Shown here: positions 1 through 13,179 of the stretch, in pieces
How the letters are laid out: each line of letters opens with the position of its first letter
Position numbering within the stretch: position 1 is the first letter of the stretch
NCBI RefSeq assembly: GCF_900324465.2
Contig: NC_046620.1
Span: 11,285,336 to 11,349,335 of the forward strand
Length of the DNA: 64,000 nt
Reading direction: 5' to 3'
From: Anabas testudineus
Taxonomy: Eukaryota > Chordata > Actinopteri > Anabantiformes > Anabantidae
Made by a program: the position numbers and the translations under genes
The notes under the pieces: model-generated
Told to the model about the DNA's origin: nothing
The model's input: the letters and a program-made list of their open reading frames with translations, nothing else
The model's database searches: none

Positions 1-787
1 AGAACATCAGTGGACTAAACCAGAACGAACATGTGCCTCCTTCTGTGAAATGAACACAGAGACGGGCAGATTGTGAGGCAGCAATTTGGAAGTCTGATAT
101 TGAATCCTGTTTTGATTATAGAGTGAGTCACCGAGCTCGCAAAGCACAGGCTAACCTGCTCAGGTCGATGCCGAGCACTGAAAGATTACACAATACTTCA
201 GTTTTAAAATTATTGACGTATTTCACTTTATTATCCCAAACAGAAATTGATTTGGAGGAGGTATATGTACACACACACACACAGGCAGATACACAACATA
301 CACTACAACAGACAAACTAAACAATCCAACACACATTACAGCGACATCCCACAAAAATGTTTTAAAATGTATAAAGAAGACAGACAATATACATTCAAAC
401 ATCAAATAACCAGGTGATTTACTGAGAATACAAATATATTTAGAATCTGCTACTCAGTCGTATTCAGTCCCTCACTTGTATGTGTGGCCCAGTGGTGGAT
501 AGTGTTCGGTACTCGGTTTAGTCTCTAACCTGACCTAACTCCTCAGTTTGTGTCTCCATCTCTGTGGCTCTAAGTGTTTTTTCCTGTTTGAGGGAATTGA
601 TTGCTGCAGCACTTTGGAATAGTGTTTGAACCAGTGTTACTTCAGCCTCCTTCACTACAACAAGGACGTGTCCTCTGTGTCTTTTGGAGCTCGTTGTGCA
701 GAGAATACGATGGTTTGTTTTCCAATTTGATTCACTCACTGCTTAACCTTTTCCCCTTACTCTTTACTGGTGTCTCTGTTTCAGAAA

Positions 788-788
<1 letters not shown>

Positions 789-840
<52 letters not shown>
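789..840. repeat. (AC)n microsatellite
   Basis: An uninterrupted AC dinucleotide run of about 26 units in a necab1 intron. Confidence 0.97.
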
Positions 841-842
<2 letters not shown>

Positions 843-1224
843 AGACCTTTCTAAAACACACAGACATTAATCTCACTGAGCTCAAGTTCCTGAACAGCCT
901 CTGTTGAGGAATTCATTTTGTGGCACACTTGTCTCTAACACAGACCTCCGGAGAGAAAAGCAACTAAATTATTCAGTTATTTATCAATTGATCTGTACAG
1001 GAAATATTTTTACAGAGTACAGTACATGCAGAGGTACACAAGTACACAAGGTACACAAACACAACACTCAAGTAGAAGCATATGTCTAGAAAACATTACA
1101 CTACAAATAGAATTAGTTTTCTTTTTACTACAATAGTAAAAGAAAACAATGTTTTTAAATAATGTTATTTTGATGTTAATAATATAAATGTGGAAATTTA
1201 GTACAATTGATGACATTCCAATAT

Positions 1225-1370
1225 TGTGATAGTGAAGTAAAAGTACAACATTTTCCTCTGATTTGAAGTGGACTTAAACTTAAATGTTAGACAAAAAAAT
1301 GGAAATGCTCCAGTAAAGTACAAGTACATTAAAATTGTACAGGACCAGGGTAAACATATTTAGTTACAAA
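1225..1370. repeat. Degenerate teleost dispersed repeat (AAGTAC-rich)
   Basis: The stretch has the wording of an abundant teleost interspersed repeat: AAGTAAAAGTAC, then TGGAAATGCTCCAGTAAAG, then GTACAAGTACATTAAAATTG. It may extend left to about 1018. I recognise the pattern but cannot name the family; a non-autonomous DNA transposon is likely. Divergence suggests an old copy. Related copies occur near 6575, 32745 and 48055. Confidence 0.6.
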
Positions 1371-1643
1371 CAGGCAGCAACAAATCAGAGGGTCTGGAGC
1401 TGGACTCTGAGATGTTACACCAGTACAAATACAATCAAACACACAGTTTTAGAAAATTATGCTATGTAAGAGCTGCTGTGGAGACTGGAAAGACACTCAA
1501 CAACCAACATCTATTATCAAGAATACAGGAGCCTCAATATTATTTTAAAACTAGATGACATCATCTGGAGGAGTTTTTATTGGACATCTCCTGTTAATGA
1601 AGTATATTTTGTATTTCAATCTTTCTCACTTTTTATCTTTCAG

Positions 1644-4600
1644 CAACTTGGACACCGACGAACTCTGTGGTAAGTGGAGCTGCTTTGAATTTCAGTACCA
1701 AGAAGAAGTACTGTTCTATAGCTGGATCCTGCTTTACACCTCACAGGAGCCACAGATTCAAACAGTATCTGACATTTTGTCAGCTTAAGGGAGGAACCAT
1801 GTTACCATGCAGGGGACTACATCTACTACATGTTAGATGTAGTCCCCTGCAGGCTCTGTGACTGAGGTGTCGGCACTCTGCTGAAGCCTCTTCCTGATTA
1901 TTTAACTGACAAATTGTTTCTTTCCATTTTTTTTCTATGTGCTGTTAAGAGTATTTCTCCCAGCACCTCGGTGAATATGAGAATGTTCTCGCAGCCTTAG
2001 AGGACCTGAACATATCCATACTGAAGGCAATGGACAAAACAAAGAAGGTAAGATTATACCAAGCAAATATAAAGCTGTTTCCCTTGACAGGACACACAAG
2101 GGGTCAATAGAGAGTGGAAAACATAAGTCAGTGTTGAACTGGGTCATATGTGGTTTTTGTTTAGAATATTAATATATTAAACTATACTAATATATAGTTT
2201 GTGAAGTTACGTTATTACTCACGTGAGTTTGTGGTGTGTGTATGACCAAATTATTTCTCTTTAAACGAGATGATCTTTGCAGCAAACTGTGTCAAATTTC
2301 TGACAGGAAAACAAATTTGCCCTAAACGCTGCTGCAATGATGATGCCTTTCTCTGTTCATTGTGCAATGTCTGTTCATATTAAAACTGTGTATTCATGTT
2401 CATTTACATGTACTGTAACACTCTCCCACACGTCCCCGTGCTGCACAGTTTGACATCGAACCCCGAGCACACAGTGACAACACTAAAACAGATGTTTGAT
2501 TTACTCACAGTGTGGTCCGAGCTTCATGCTGCAAACCTCTCTCAGCATGTTCCTGTGCTGCCCAGCTGGCTTCCTCAGATCTCCCATTAGTCACATTTCC
2601 ATTACAGAACCATAAAGGACAAGCCAGGTCTCATTCATGCTACTAATTAACCCCCAGAACAATACATGATATGATTCCTTTTGGACTTGTGGCCAACATA
2701 TGTGAGGAAGTAAATGGCCTCAGTCTCCACCACCAAACTAACATAGCTTTTGATCTTGATTTTGGCTCCGATCCTCCTGACTTTTTTCTATTATCAGAAA
2801 GGTGAAGAAGAAGAATGAGGGTGGTGAGGAAGCAAAAAGGCAAACATACACAGATAAAGGTAAACAGTCAGAGACGACAAAAGAAAAACAGGACAAAAGG
2901 GAAAAAAGATAAAGAGGAATGGATAAACGTTAGAGTGAGGATGAGAAGTGGCTCATGAGATCTGCAGGAAAAGCTTATTTTTCTTTGCACCACTCTCTTT
3001 TACTACAGTATCTCATCTGGCAAATATGACACATGCTGTGAAGCTCAAATCGCCTCTCATATCTGCAGCGAAGCAGACGCGTCCCATTGTGGCTGCCTCA
3101 GCAAGAGCATGTGGGAGTCAAAGCGTTTAATTGTCAGTGGTAGTTCTTTATTAGCACAGAAAGAGGTAACTCATGATGACATCCAGCATCAACACGCAAG
3201 AACTGTGGTGATTAAAAAATAGTAACAACAGATAAATGTTTCAGTTCGGTAAATGTTGTGATATTAAATACAGAAGAAAGGGCGTAGTTGGGGGAAATAC
3301 TTTTCATAAGGTGCATGTCAGACATGGTGTTGAAATAACAGTAGAAGAAAACCAGTCCATAATATTTCATCGCAAATGAAACATCATTTTCTAAACATAG
3401 ATTTCCAAAAAGTTTGACCTGCAGGAGCACAGCATTGAATTACATGTGCCTGAAATTCGACATCCACTTCTTCAAAGGAAATATCCCGTGAAGATACTTT
3501 TGCAATCCCTCTGCAGTCTTTCATAGGCCTCAGCATGCGCCAAGCTGTGATAAGGTGTGAAAATCAAATTGCACCTCAAACCATTTTCTGTTCTCCAAAA
3601 GAATAGTTGAGAGCAGGACATGAGACAGCATGAGAGAGAGAGAGAGGAGAGGCAGTATAGAAGTATATTTCAAGGTTTAAAAAAAAAAAACTAGAGGGAT
3701 TATTCACCTTGCTGTGGATTTTTCAAAAGCCGTAAGTCAGATCTCATGAGCTACACAAGAAACAGAACATCAAATGGCTCCTCAGTGTTGTTCCTGCTCA
3801 GACACACAGTTCAAAATAGATACTCTATCTCCGTTCAAAGAGGACAAACCATGTACAATATGAACAGTTTTTGACTGGTCAAAAATACTCACAATCACAG
3901 AAGTACACAGTAAAGGGTGCACTGCTGACTTCTCCCATCCTAAAGTGTTAACCTCTCCAATCCTAATTCAGATCTATCCCATTTACCACCACAAAAACAT
4001 CTATGACGCTAAAATGAGTCATAGCATAGGACAAAGATAAATGTGATCAAGTAATAGTTGAGCAAGAGAGAGAACAGATGCAGCATGAGCCACAGATTAA
4101 AGCTCAGTCGTCTCATTTCAACTGTATATGAATTGGAGTGGGTGGATGTGTGTGAGGGGGAAGCATGTATGTGTGAGTATATTCCTGAGGTGTTTCCTTT
4201 TTTTGCATTGAAAGATTGTTGATGTGTGTGCATGAGATAATTTGTGTATGTCTGTGCATATACATCAAACATCCATGCACACGTGCAGGTGGGGGGGGTG
4301 CAGGAGTGTATCTAAATCAGAGCCAGGCACGCATCTGTATCTGTGCAGAGACACTCTGGGTTTTTATTTTGCACACATATTCTTGCCAGAGCTTTTACAG
4401 ACTTTCCACACACCACCACCCTCAGCTCTGCCTTCAAACCCTTTCGTAGCAGATCACAGGTGCTTCTCACCTACAGCTGGTGCATGTTGCTGTGTCTCAC
4501 ACTTCAAAGACGCTGTATTATTAAGGCAGTTCTCAAAATATGAAACTTTTTGATTTAGGAAAACACAATTAATTAATCATCAGGTTTGGAGCCTTAAATT

Positions 4601-5448
4601 TCTGCAGACTAGGTAGGTACAGTAGGTAGTGTAGGATAGTAGAAGTGTAGAAATGCATTTGAAGCCACTCAGTTCTCTAGTTGTGGCAAATTATCAGAAT
4701 GACCTGAATTTCAGAATGTCATATTCCAATAAGATTATTTCTGACCTTATTTTTAGGATTTGCAAACAGGGTTTAAAAAACTACTCAGGTAAAGCTATTT
4801 GACAAAAGAGTGACATATGATTGTGAGGCAAACTGGAGAGGACAATATGTAGTTTTAGTCCTGACTAAAAGGCTTTAACGGCATGATACTGGCAGAAAAA
4901 ATAAGGTCGAAATAGAAAAATGTAAAAACTACATGCCACTGGCTCCATCAAAGCACACAACTGACCTTTTGTACAGCTGAAAATAAAAGGTCAGGAGAAA
5001 GGCAAAAAAGAAAAATATCAGGCAGACCTTAAGCTGTTTTAAATAGCTGTAGATGGTGAGGTGGACACACACACACACACACACACAAAGGTACAGATCA
5101 CAGGAGGTAATTTGTGCTCAGATGGTAGACAGGAGACTGACCTTTACCAGTTTCGTCGTGACTCACTCTCAGTGTGCATGAACGTGCAAGTGTGTGTTTG
5201 CTGACAGTGAGAATGTCAGGGGATCAATGTCCAACTGATCTATGACCAACACAGAGTCAGAGTTGTTGCGACGCTCATGGTGTGATAAATTTCAAGTATT
5301 TTGTTCTTGTGGAAAACAGGTTTTTGATTCTCACACTGTAGAACAGGCAGTTCAGTCCCCGGTCTCTGTTGATAATCGAACCGACGGGAAAGCCTGATGA
5401 TCTGTCCTGCTGAGAGTTCGACTAGCTTGCTTCTAAAAACACTGTAAT

Positions 5449-5512
<64 letters not shown>

Positions 5513-7230
5513 ACTCTCCTGTAGCGCTATAAACACATGCAGCTTCTCAAACCATCCTCATTGCACTTTGCCAAAAGACAGAAACACTGAAATATATTCC
5601 TTTGACTCCCTCTGACTCTCTTGGCGTCTCACACACACTCACATGCACATTCTTCTTCATGCATTAGTCATTCTCTAATCTAACTTGCATTAGCGTTTCC
5701 CTACAGACAGCTCGATGTTAGTCGAGTATACAAATATTCAGGCTGCTCAAAACGGTGGGAGCAGGTGTGGCGTGCAAACAGCAAACTCTGCTGTGCCGGG
5801 GCTTCATTCACTCCATTTTGATTATATCCAAAACAACACTCAGCCCTCCTGCCCAGGTCCAAGCAGAGCAAATGACACCTGTTGAAAATGTCATTCAGTT
5901 TCATTTTTCCCCATCAGCTTTCTAAACAAACATGTCCTTCACTCACAAAATGGCAACTCAATCAGAAATGCTTGCCGTTGAGGATGGTATTTCTTTTAGA
6001 TTGTGATTACAGTTGCAGGTTATTTTTAAAACACTTTTTTTCGTAATGGAAAATGTAAACACCTGTTGTGCCATATGATGCACTATCACTAGTGCAAACT
6101 ATCAGATCAGTGGGACGTGTAAAAAATGTCAGGATGCATGTTTTTAGACTGGACTAATCAATATTTGATTGCCTTTGTTTTACAGCCCACACTTATTGTT
6201 TAGGTTCAGTCTGCTCCCATCAGTATCATTTTAAAGCAGCTGACTGCACGTTACCTGCCCAGCAACAAACAGAAGGAATAGAGAGGTTGACTTGTGAAGA
6301 CAGTGGAGCATTAGCAGCTAAAGAGTCAGAGATTTCCCTCAGGAGTTGCATGATCTGTTGCTCTATGGCAGCTGCCAGTTTTTTTTTCAAATGAGGGGAA
6401 ATTTCCATTATCACTGATTTAAGATGGAAAGTTACCTTAACATTCATTAAAAAATATGTTCATAATGGCTTGAATGAATCAATTAGTTTTTAGTTTGTGT
6501 GAAGGAAATTGGATAAGACTCCCTGATTTTGCTGCCATTAAAATGAATTATTTGAAGCTCTCTGTCCTTCATGTATACTGTATTTGTTATGTATTTATAT
6601 GTACTTGAATATTTCCATTTTGCTACTTCTGCATACATAAGTCCATATGATACTTTTATTACACTACATTTATTTGATAACTAGACTTATTAATTACTTT
6701 TCCGTATTTGATTAATAATACAAAATACTGTATAATCATGAAACATTTTGGATTCACACTGAGAAATTTACAAGATACTTGTATCTATGTACAGAAAATC
6801 AATCTGCAATTGTTCAATTCGCTGCTACTGACTAGCAGCAGGATTAAAGCAATGAACACATGCCGTGATCACATTCAAAGCTGGAAGCTGCCCAGTACAA
6901 GCACAGTCTGACTGTGAGAGAAAGATCTCCAGGGAGGAAACTTTCCGTCACTAGAGGGAGGCCCGGACGTTGACTGGCGCTTGGCTGGCATGAGAAGTTT
7001 GTCACAGCTCTCCTTGTTCTGCCCTCCTCTCCTTAATCGTTCCTCCTCCCACTCCTCCTCTTGACTGACAGGATTATCAGGAGTCCACCCACCTGGAGCA
7101 GTTTGTGACCCGCTTCCTGCTGAAGGAGACGACCAATCAGCTTCATTCACTTCAAAGCTCACTTGAGTGCGCCATGGAAACCACAGCCGAGCAGACTCGC
7201 CAGGAGAAGTAAGAACAAATCACTCTGGTC

Positions 7231-7266
<36 letters not shown>

Positions 7267-10200
7267 AGACAAAGTGTATTGTACAACAGCACCCATAATT
7301 ACCGTTCTCACAGCTAGTGTAATAATTTTATCCATAATCACGCACACTAATTTACGTCCCACATTTCAGACTAAACTATGCTTTCATCCAAGGTGCCATG
7401 CAACAGCACAGGTTCTCACCCTGTATTTTATAGACCACCTGCTCTTCCCTGTAATCCAGCAGATGTCTATAATCCTTTATTTGATCTCTGCGCAGATCTT
7501 ATGGGAAAATACTGTACAGTGAGGAAAGGCTAATTAAAAAGACTTGTCATGCATAAAACATTGAGGCGATTACAAGAAGGATGATTGTAATACTTTGCAT
7601 ACTGAAGTAAGAATATGTCGCCAATATTGAGACAGATAGTTTATTAGTGGAGCTGTGCTTGGACAACAACAGTAATAATTAATGAATTATATTGCTTTGC
7701 TAAATGATTGGATGGATTTATATATATATATATATATATATAACGTGTTTGTATGACAGGTCGGGGATTAGAATATGAAGTTAATGTGGTTACGACTCGC
7801 ATATTAGTATGTTTGTAAATTGGCTGCCTGTGTGTGACTATTGATGATCAAACCTGAGGCACTTGTTTCTGAGAAGGCTGTGTGTGTGCGTGCCATGGCC
7901 CCTGGTGTGTTCGGTTAAGTAGCTGTGATGACTCACCAGTGTGCAAGTGCACAATATAACATGTACAGTTTGTGTTGTGAGGACATTTTCGTTGGACATC
8001 ACACATCCAAAGGGCTGATTGAGGATTGTTACTTGTGGTGGTTAAGGTGGGGGTAAAAGGTTAAGGAATGCAGCCCTGTATGTGAACCTGTGTCCTCACT
8101 GAGGTACCATAGCATCATCAAATGCGTGTCCAGCCCTGTAGGTAGTGTCTGTGTTCATGATGTATTTAAAGAACAGGTGATGACGCACAGCCTTTGCATC
8201 CCGTCACCTGCCTGAGTTCACATTTCAGCCGCAGCTTCAGCAGCTGAGCGGTGCTCTGCTGCCAGCTTCTGCTGACATTCAAAGGAAGACAAACTTTGCC
8301 TATAATTCTCTATCATCATGTTGACCTGTAAGCCATTAAAATATTTCTAATTAAAAGTATCATTACTCACAAGCCTACGTAATTGCTGGTTCTTTCTTAA
8401 TGGGTCCATGTGACTCAAACAAAGCTGTAATGGTATAACCGTCTCTGAATGCGGCTGAATCACTCTACGTGAAGTGACTACACTGAATCACCATTGTCAC
8501 CGAACAAGTCGGGAGCTTTTAGCAACACTGCTTCACTCACAAGTGACTAAGAGAGCTGCTGTCTGCAAAGCTGTGATTGACAAGTGTGTTACTTCCCACA
8601 TAAAAGACAAAGCAATCATAACTCTGTTGTTAATTACAGGTTGCTGCAACAGTAACCTCATGCCCAGTGCTTGTAACTAGCTACCCCTCTCTGAAAAGCC
8701 ACGCTTGAGGAACATTTCCCGTGTATTGCTCTGTTCTTCCAAACATCTAGAGGAGACAGCTGCTTCTTTGATGGCTTTAAATAGGTTTTATGAGATCATG
8801 TTTAAGAGTGGGACGAGGTTGCAAACAGATGGAGGCTCACACTAACGTGTCAGGGCTAAAGTTTTGCTCTGTATTCATTAAATTACGAAGTTCACTTTAA
8901 AAGTATTCGTTTTCTCTCTGTACAGTGTAGGAACCATCATCCAAAACAATTCTCCTTTTCTCGATGCATGATTGAGTACCATCATCATCTTTCAATAAAG
9001 CTTTATTAATTCTGAGAAAGGATGTACAGGGTTGTTCATCAGTGATTACTTCTCCAGATACTGAGATTGCTTTAAAATTCAGTTTGAGAAAGAAAATACA
9101 AATATCTTCTTTCTTTCACACACAGTTGGCTGTTTAGCTTTTAACCTGCTCTCCCTAACGTTCAACTGTCATGAAGACTGTTGGAGAACATGTTAATGGG
9201 GAGGCTGCTGATCTTTTCTCCTTACCGAGCTCAGACAATTACAGCAAATAAAGTTGGTATCAGATAACATGAGTCATCCAGTGGGACCCATCAGTGGTTC
9301 CTCCTTATCCAATCATCGGGGATGTAGGCAAGTTTGAGAGCAGCTAGTGAATTAATTATAGGCTTACTGGATTTCTCTCAGATGTGGAAAGGAGCAATTA
9401 AAGTCTCTTGTAGGTGGTGTTATATGAAGCAATCACAGTCCTCTTAACAAAGGGAGATCATTCTGAATACACTCATTGGATTTTAGGATTTTAGAACAAT
9501 CACAGTCACATTTCTTTACATTTAAATTGTAAGAATTAAATAGTAATCTGTACATGATTACTGCATAGTTAAACCTAACGACTGCAGAATCTTAAACTTC
9601 ATTTTATATGGTTTAAATGAACTAGCTAAAGACATGTTGTCTACTAAGTGTCTCAGGTGCTGGTAGGAAGGTTTCACTATGTTTGGATAAAATCATGTTA
9701 TGATCATAACAACACATACTGTACACATAATAAGTGCATGCTTACTCTATAAGGTCTTAAACTGTACATAGTAAAGTGCCTTGAGATGACGTCTGTACTG
9801 ATTTGGCACTATACACTTACACTTTTGAAAGTCAATTGACAATTGAAATTATTTCACCTGTACACACACACACACACAGACACCCTAAGATCTAAAAATA
9901 TGGGACCTAACCACTTGACAGCAGTTGGATAAATCTTAGGAGATGTCACCCTGTGGCTGCACGAACCTTGTCACTGGCATTAGCATCACTCTTTGACCAA
10001 CATGCTAAGACATATATTTAGAAACCAGATCTTCATCTCAAATTATAAATCCTAAGCCTTGAAGTATTACTATACTATATCTCACTCTGTTATTACAAAA
10101 TAGATTTTTCGCTACACACAAATTACAGCTGTGTATGTAGTAAAATAAATTTCATGACTATTGTATTTCTGTTGATTCTTGGGAATTAGTGGTTAGTCCA

Positions 10201-13146
10201 GATTTTCTAAATCATGGGACAGATTAGTTTTTCTGGTGTGTGCAGTGCAGGACAGCAAAAAGAACAAACAGGTCATATAATTATAATATGAGTTCAAAAG
10301 AGGATGGATTTTGAAAGTCATGCAGCTTATGTAAAGAGAGTAAACCAAAATACGGCCATGTCTGAATATTAATTGTCCTCTTTTGACCCCAGACAGGGTC
10401 CGTTGAAGCCAGAGGTTTTGTCCATCCAGTGGTCGGGTCGTCGCTCCAATCGGAGGCTTCAGAGGAACAATAGCCTCTCTCCCAACAACCCGCTCCTCAG
10501 TCTGGTCAATTCAGGTGTGGTTACATGTTCTGCGGTCTATATTTCATTAACTCAAATTCTCAGGACTCCTGTTTCTCCTGTTTCATCGCTCTTCAGTCTT
10601 GAGTTATGTCAACTCGTTGCTGGCAGGACCAGAAAAGCTAATTGGCCAGAGTCATGGTGTCAGAGTCAGACCCAGAGAGCAAAACACAGGAGAGGAGGTT
10701 GTGTAGGTGCGGGAGAGAAAGTGAGAGGTTTGAGGTTGGTGGATATTATGGGATGTCCGTGTCTGGACATAATACAATTATGTTTATTGCAAAGGTGTCA
10801 CTTCACATTATTTTATGCTCTGAAAGGGAATGCTGCATGTAGGAGATATTGTTTTATGACATACATCTCAAATACAGTCAGATACTCATCCTGCTACTTG
10901 TGCACAGATTGCAGTTTGATGATGATGATGAACCGTCTGGCTCACAAGCACACGTCTTCTGCACCGGCTAATTTTAACTTAAGTACTGGGCACTGCAAAA
11001 AGCACTAAACAGTAGCTAATATAAAAAAATTGAACACGAATAGACTGGATTTTATGAATGTGTCTTTCTTTAACATACATGCTTTAGTTTATGGTGCTCT
11101 GTTTTTCATACAAACTAAACTTTCTCGCAAAAAGAGCAGAATCAGGGGACAAATAAACTTTGTAAGGATGTTCGTTTTCTGCTCCTTCAAAAGTCTTTTA
11201 TCCACATAAAAGGTACTTCCATTTTCCCAGCCAGCTTGTTGTATGTATTTATCTATTGTTTGCACACAGTCATTTCTCTTCGTCTATTATGGCACCAGAC
11301 ACTGTTGCTAGGGGATCTGTCAAACAACTGCAGAGTCTCTATAAACTTCCATTACAGGCCTCAAAGCTTTTTTATTGATTGCCGTGGTTGTGTGTTGCAT
11401 CAGATGAAAGGAAACATAGAAATGGCTTCTGGGCTACCACCACTAGCTTCAGCTTAAGCAATCAATGGTGGGAAACGTCTTGAAAATGCATTCAGTGCAC
11501 GCAGCACTTTTCATCCCTTCACCTTTGACGTTTACTGTTTCTGTCTGAAGTCCGTCCACCTCTCTGTGTCTCGCTCCTTCAGGTATTTATGATGAAGACA
11601 GCCAGTGGATTGTGCAGGTCAACAGACTGCAGAAACTCATCGACCGCCTAGAACAAAAGGTAGCTTTGTTTCTTTCAATCGGCATTTTTACCTTCTTTAA
11701 TTTTCTTATTCTTTATTTTTCCTGCCCTTGGTTTAACACACGTTTGTCACCTCACATCATGCTGACCATCTGGTCTTTACATCTCTCTCTCCAATTAACC
11801 ACAAATGATGGCTTTTTGGATTCACAAACAAATCGACTCATCCCAACAACACGTGGACATGTTGTATGTACAGTGTATGAGAATTATGAGCTGCATACAG
11901 ATGATAACAGCTGTTGAAATCTGTTGTAAACAGGACATAATGTTTTAGAGGTTCTTACTTTACCTCTGCAAGTTAAAGAAATTTAGATGCAAAACAGGTT
12001 GACTATTCAGCCATGTGCTGTTGGATATTTACACATATTTATCTCTATTAGGAAACAACTGCTGTGTATTTCCTCTTGTTCTGCAGGAGATTCGCCTGGA
12101 GCCTGTCGAAGAGGAGGTCGTGGAGAGCAAGTCGGTGTGTCTACTTGTTTTTCTTTGGTGACCACTTTGTGTCACTCAGTTCTCACACAGTGGCGTGTTA
12201 CTGAAAAAGAGGCCACGCTGGTAATAAGCAGTCAACGGTTGCTGTAGCAACAGCAGGCCTAAAACATTATTGCCCTCCTCTTCATGTTTAATCTTTGTGT
12301 TTAAGGCTCAATATTCAGTGTTGAAGGAGAGGCTTAAAGTCAATAAGGAAGCAGACATGGGGGAATTGTGAGTGTGGTGGAGAGACAGAGTGTGTGTGTA
12401 CGTCTTCATATGTGCTTGTGCTGCCCTTAAGGAAATTCCTAAGAAATTGCTTGAAACAGGACGTTTTTCCCCATGTGCGAGTGTGTTTCGAACTGTGTGT
12501 GCAAGTGTTTGTCTGTGTTTAACCTTAGAGTCCACAGCAAAGGGAAACCGTCAGCGGCGCATCACTCATTTCACGGCTGATGAGCGGCTCAGTGACACAG
12601 AGCAGAATAACACACGTGAAGGATTTCACGTCAGTTCAACACAGACACATAAAGAGGATGGAGAGCATTTACAGAGGAGGGGAGTTTGAAAATAATGAAT
12701 CCTAAACCATCAAATATATATGAAATATAATTTTGGGGTCATTCCCGTGTGAAAAATTCACATTCACACATGGTGACAGATGATTTTCAGCATGTGAAAT
12801 CTACCCTCACATGTGTTTCCATGAACATTACACACCAAACATGATTCACAGATAATACACCCACACTAAGTGATGATAAGTAGCTGCAGATTTGACTGTA
12901 ATTACTTGACCGTAATTACAGTGGCAAGAATAAAATTCTAATTACCTGCTTTTCTGAATTAATTGATGTGATTGATTGATTGTTTAACACTGTGTGTGAT
13001 TGGGAATCAATGTGCTGTTGTGTGAAAAACTGTAATTATCCACAACACAGTGCTAAACACTCACACAATGACCCTTGTGTTGGTGTGTGAGTGACTTTGT
13101 TTCTTCAAGATTAGACACTGACAGAGACCTGAGGTGTTTTATCAAC

Positions 13147-13179
<33 letters not shown>

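Larger units (their letters stand above)
1..1643. other. Intronic sequence of necab1, no exon seen
   Basis: This stretch lies upstream of the first recognisable necab1 exon. I looked for the exons that should encode the protein start and the first EF-hand and found none, so they probably lie left of the window. It holds short CA runs near 270-285, a long CA microsatellite at 789-840, and an old dispersed repeat around 1225-1370 listed separately. Confidence 0.6.
2048..7071. other. necab1: Long necab1 intron
   Basis: No coding exon was recognised here. The intron contains CA/GT microsatellites (5065-5086 and 5454-5511), an A-rich run near 3680 and a divergent teleost dispersed repeat at about 6575-6705. 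Apparent open frames around 4216-4553 and 2643-2843 do not resemble known proteins and have no splice context, so I treat them as chance. Confidence 0.6.
7209..10392. other. necab1: necab1 intron
   Basis: No exon was recognised. It begins with a CA run at 7236-7268, has a TA tract at 7719-7742 and carries a probable retroposon 3' tail at about 9765-9830, listed separately. Otherwise nothing stands out. Confidence 0.55.

Noticed and set aside
2643-2843. Minus-strand 66-codon frame with a basic, Trp-rich product
   Set aside because: Briefly resembled a processed pseudogene, but no known protein could be matched in any of the frames.
10373-11008. 211-codon frame around necab1 exon 4
   Set aside because: Only 10393-10514 matches NECAB1; the remainder is intron read-through.
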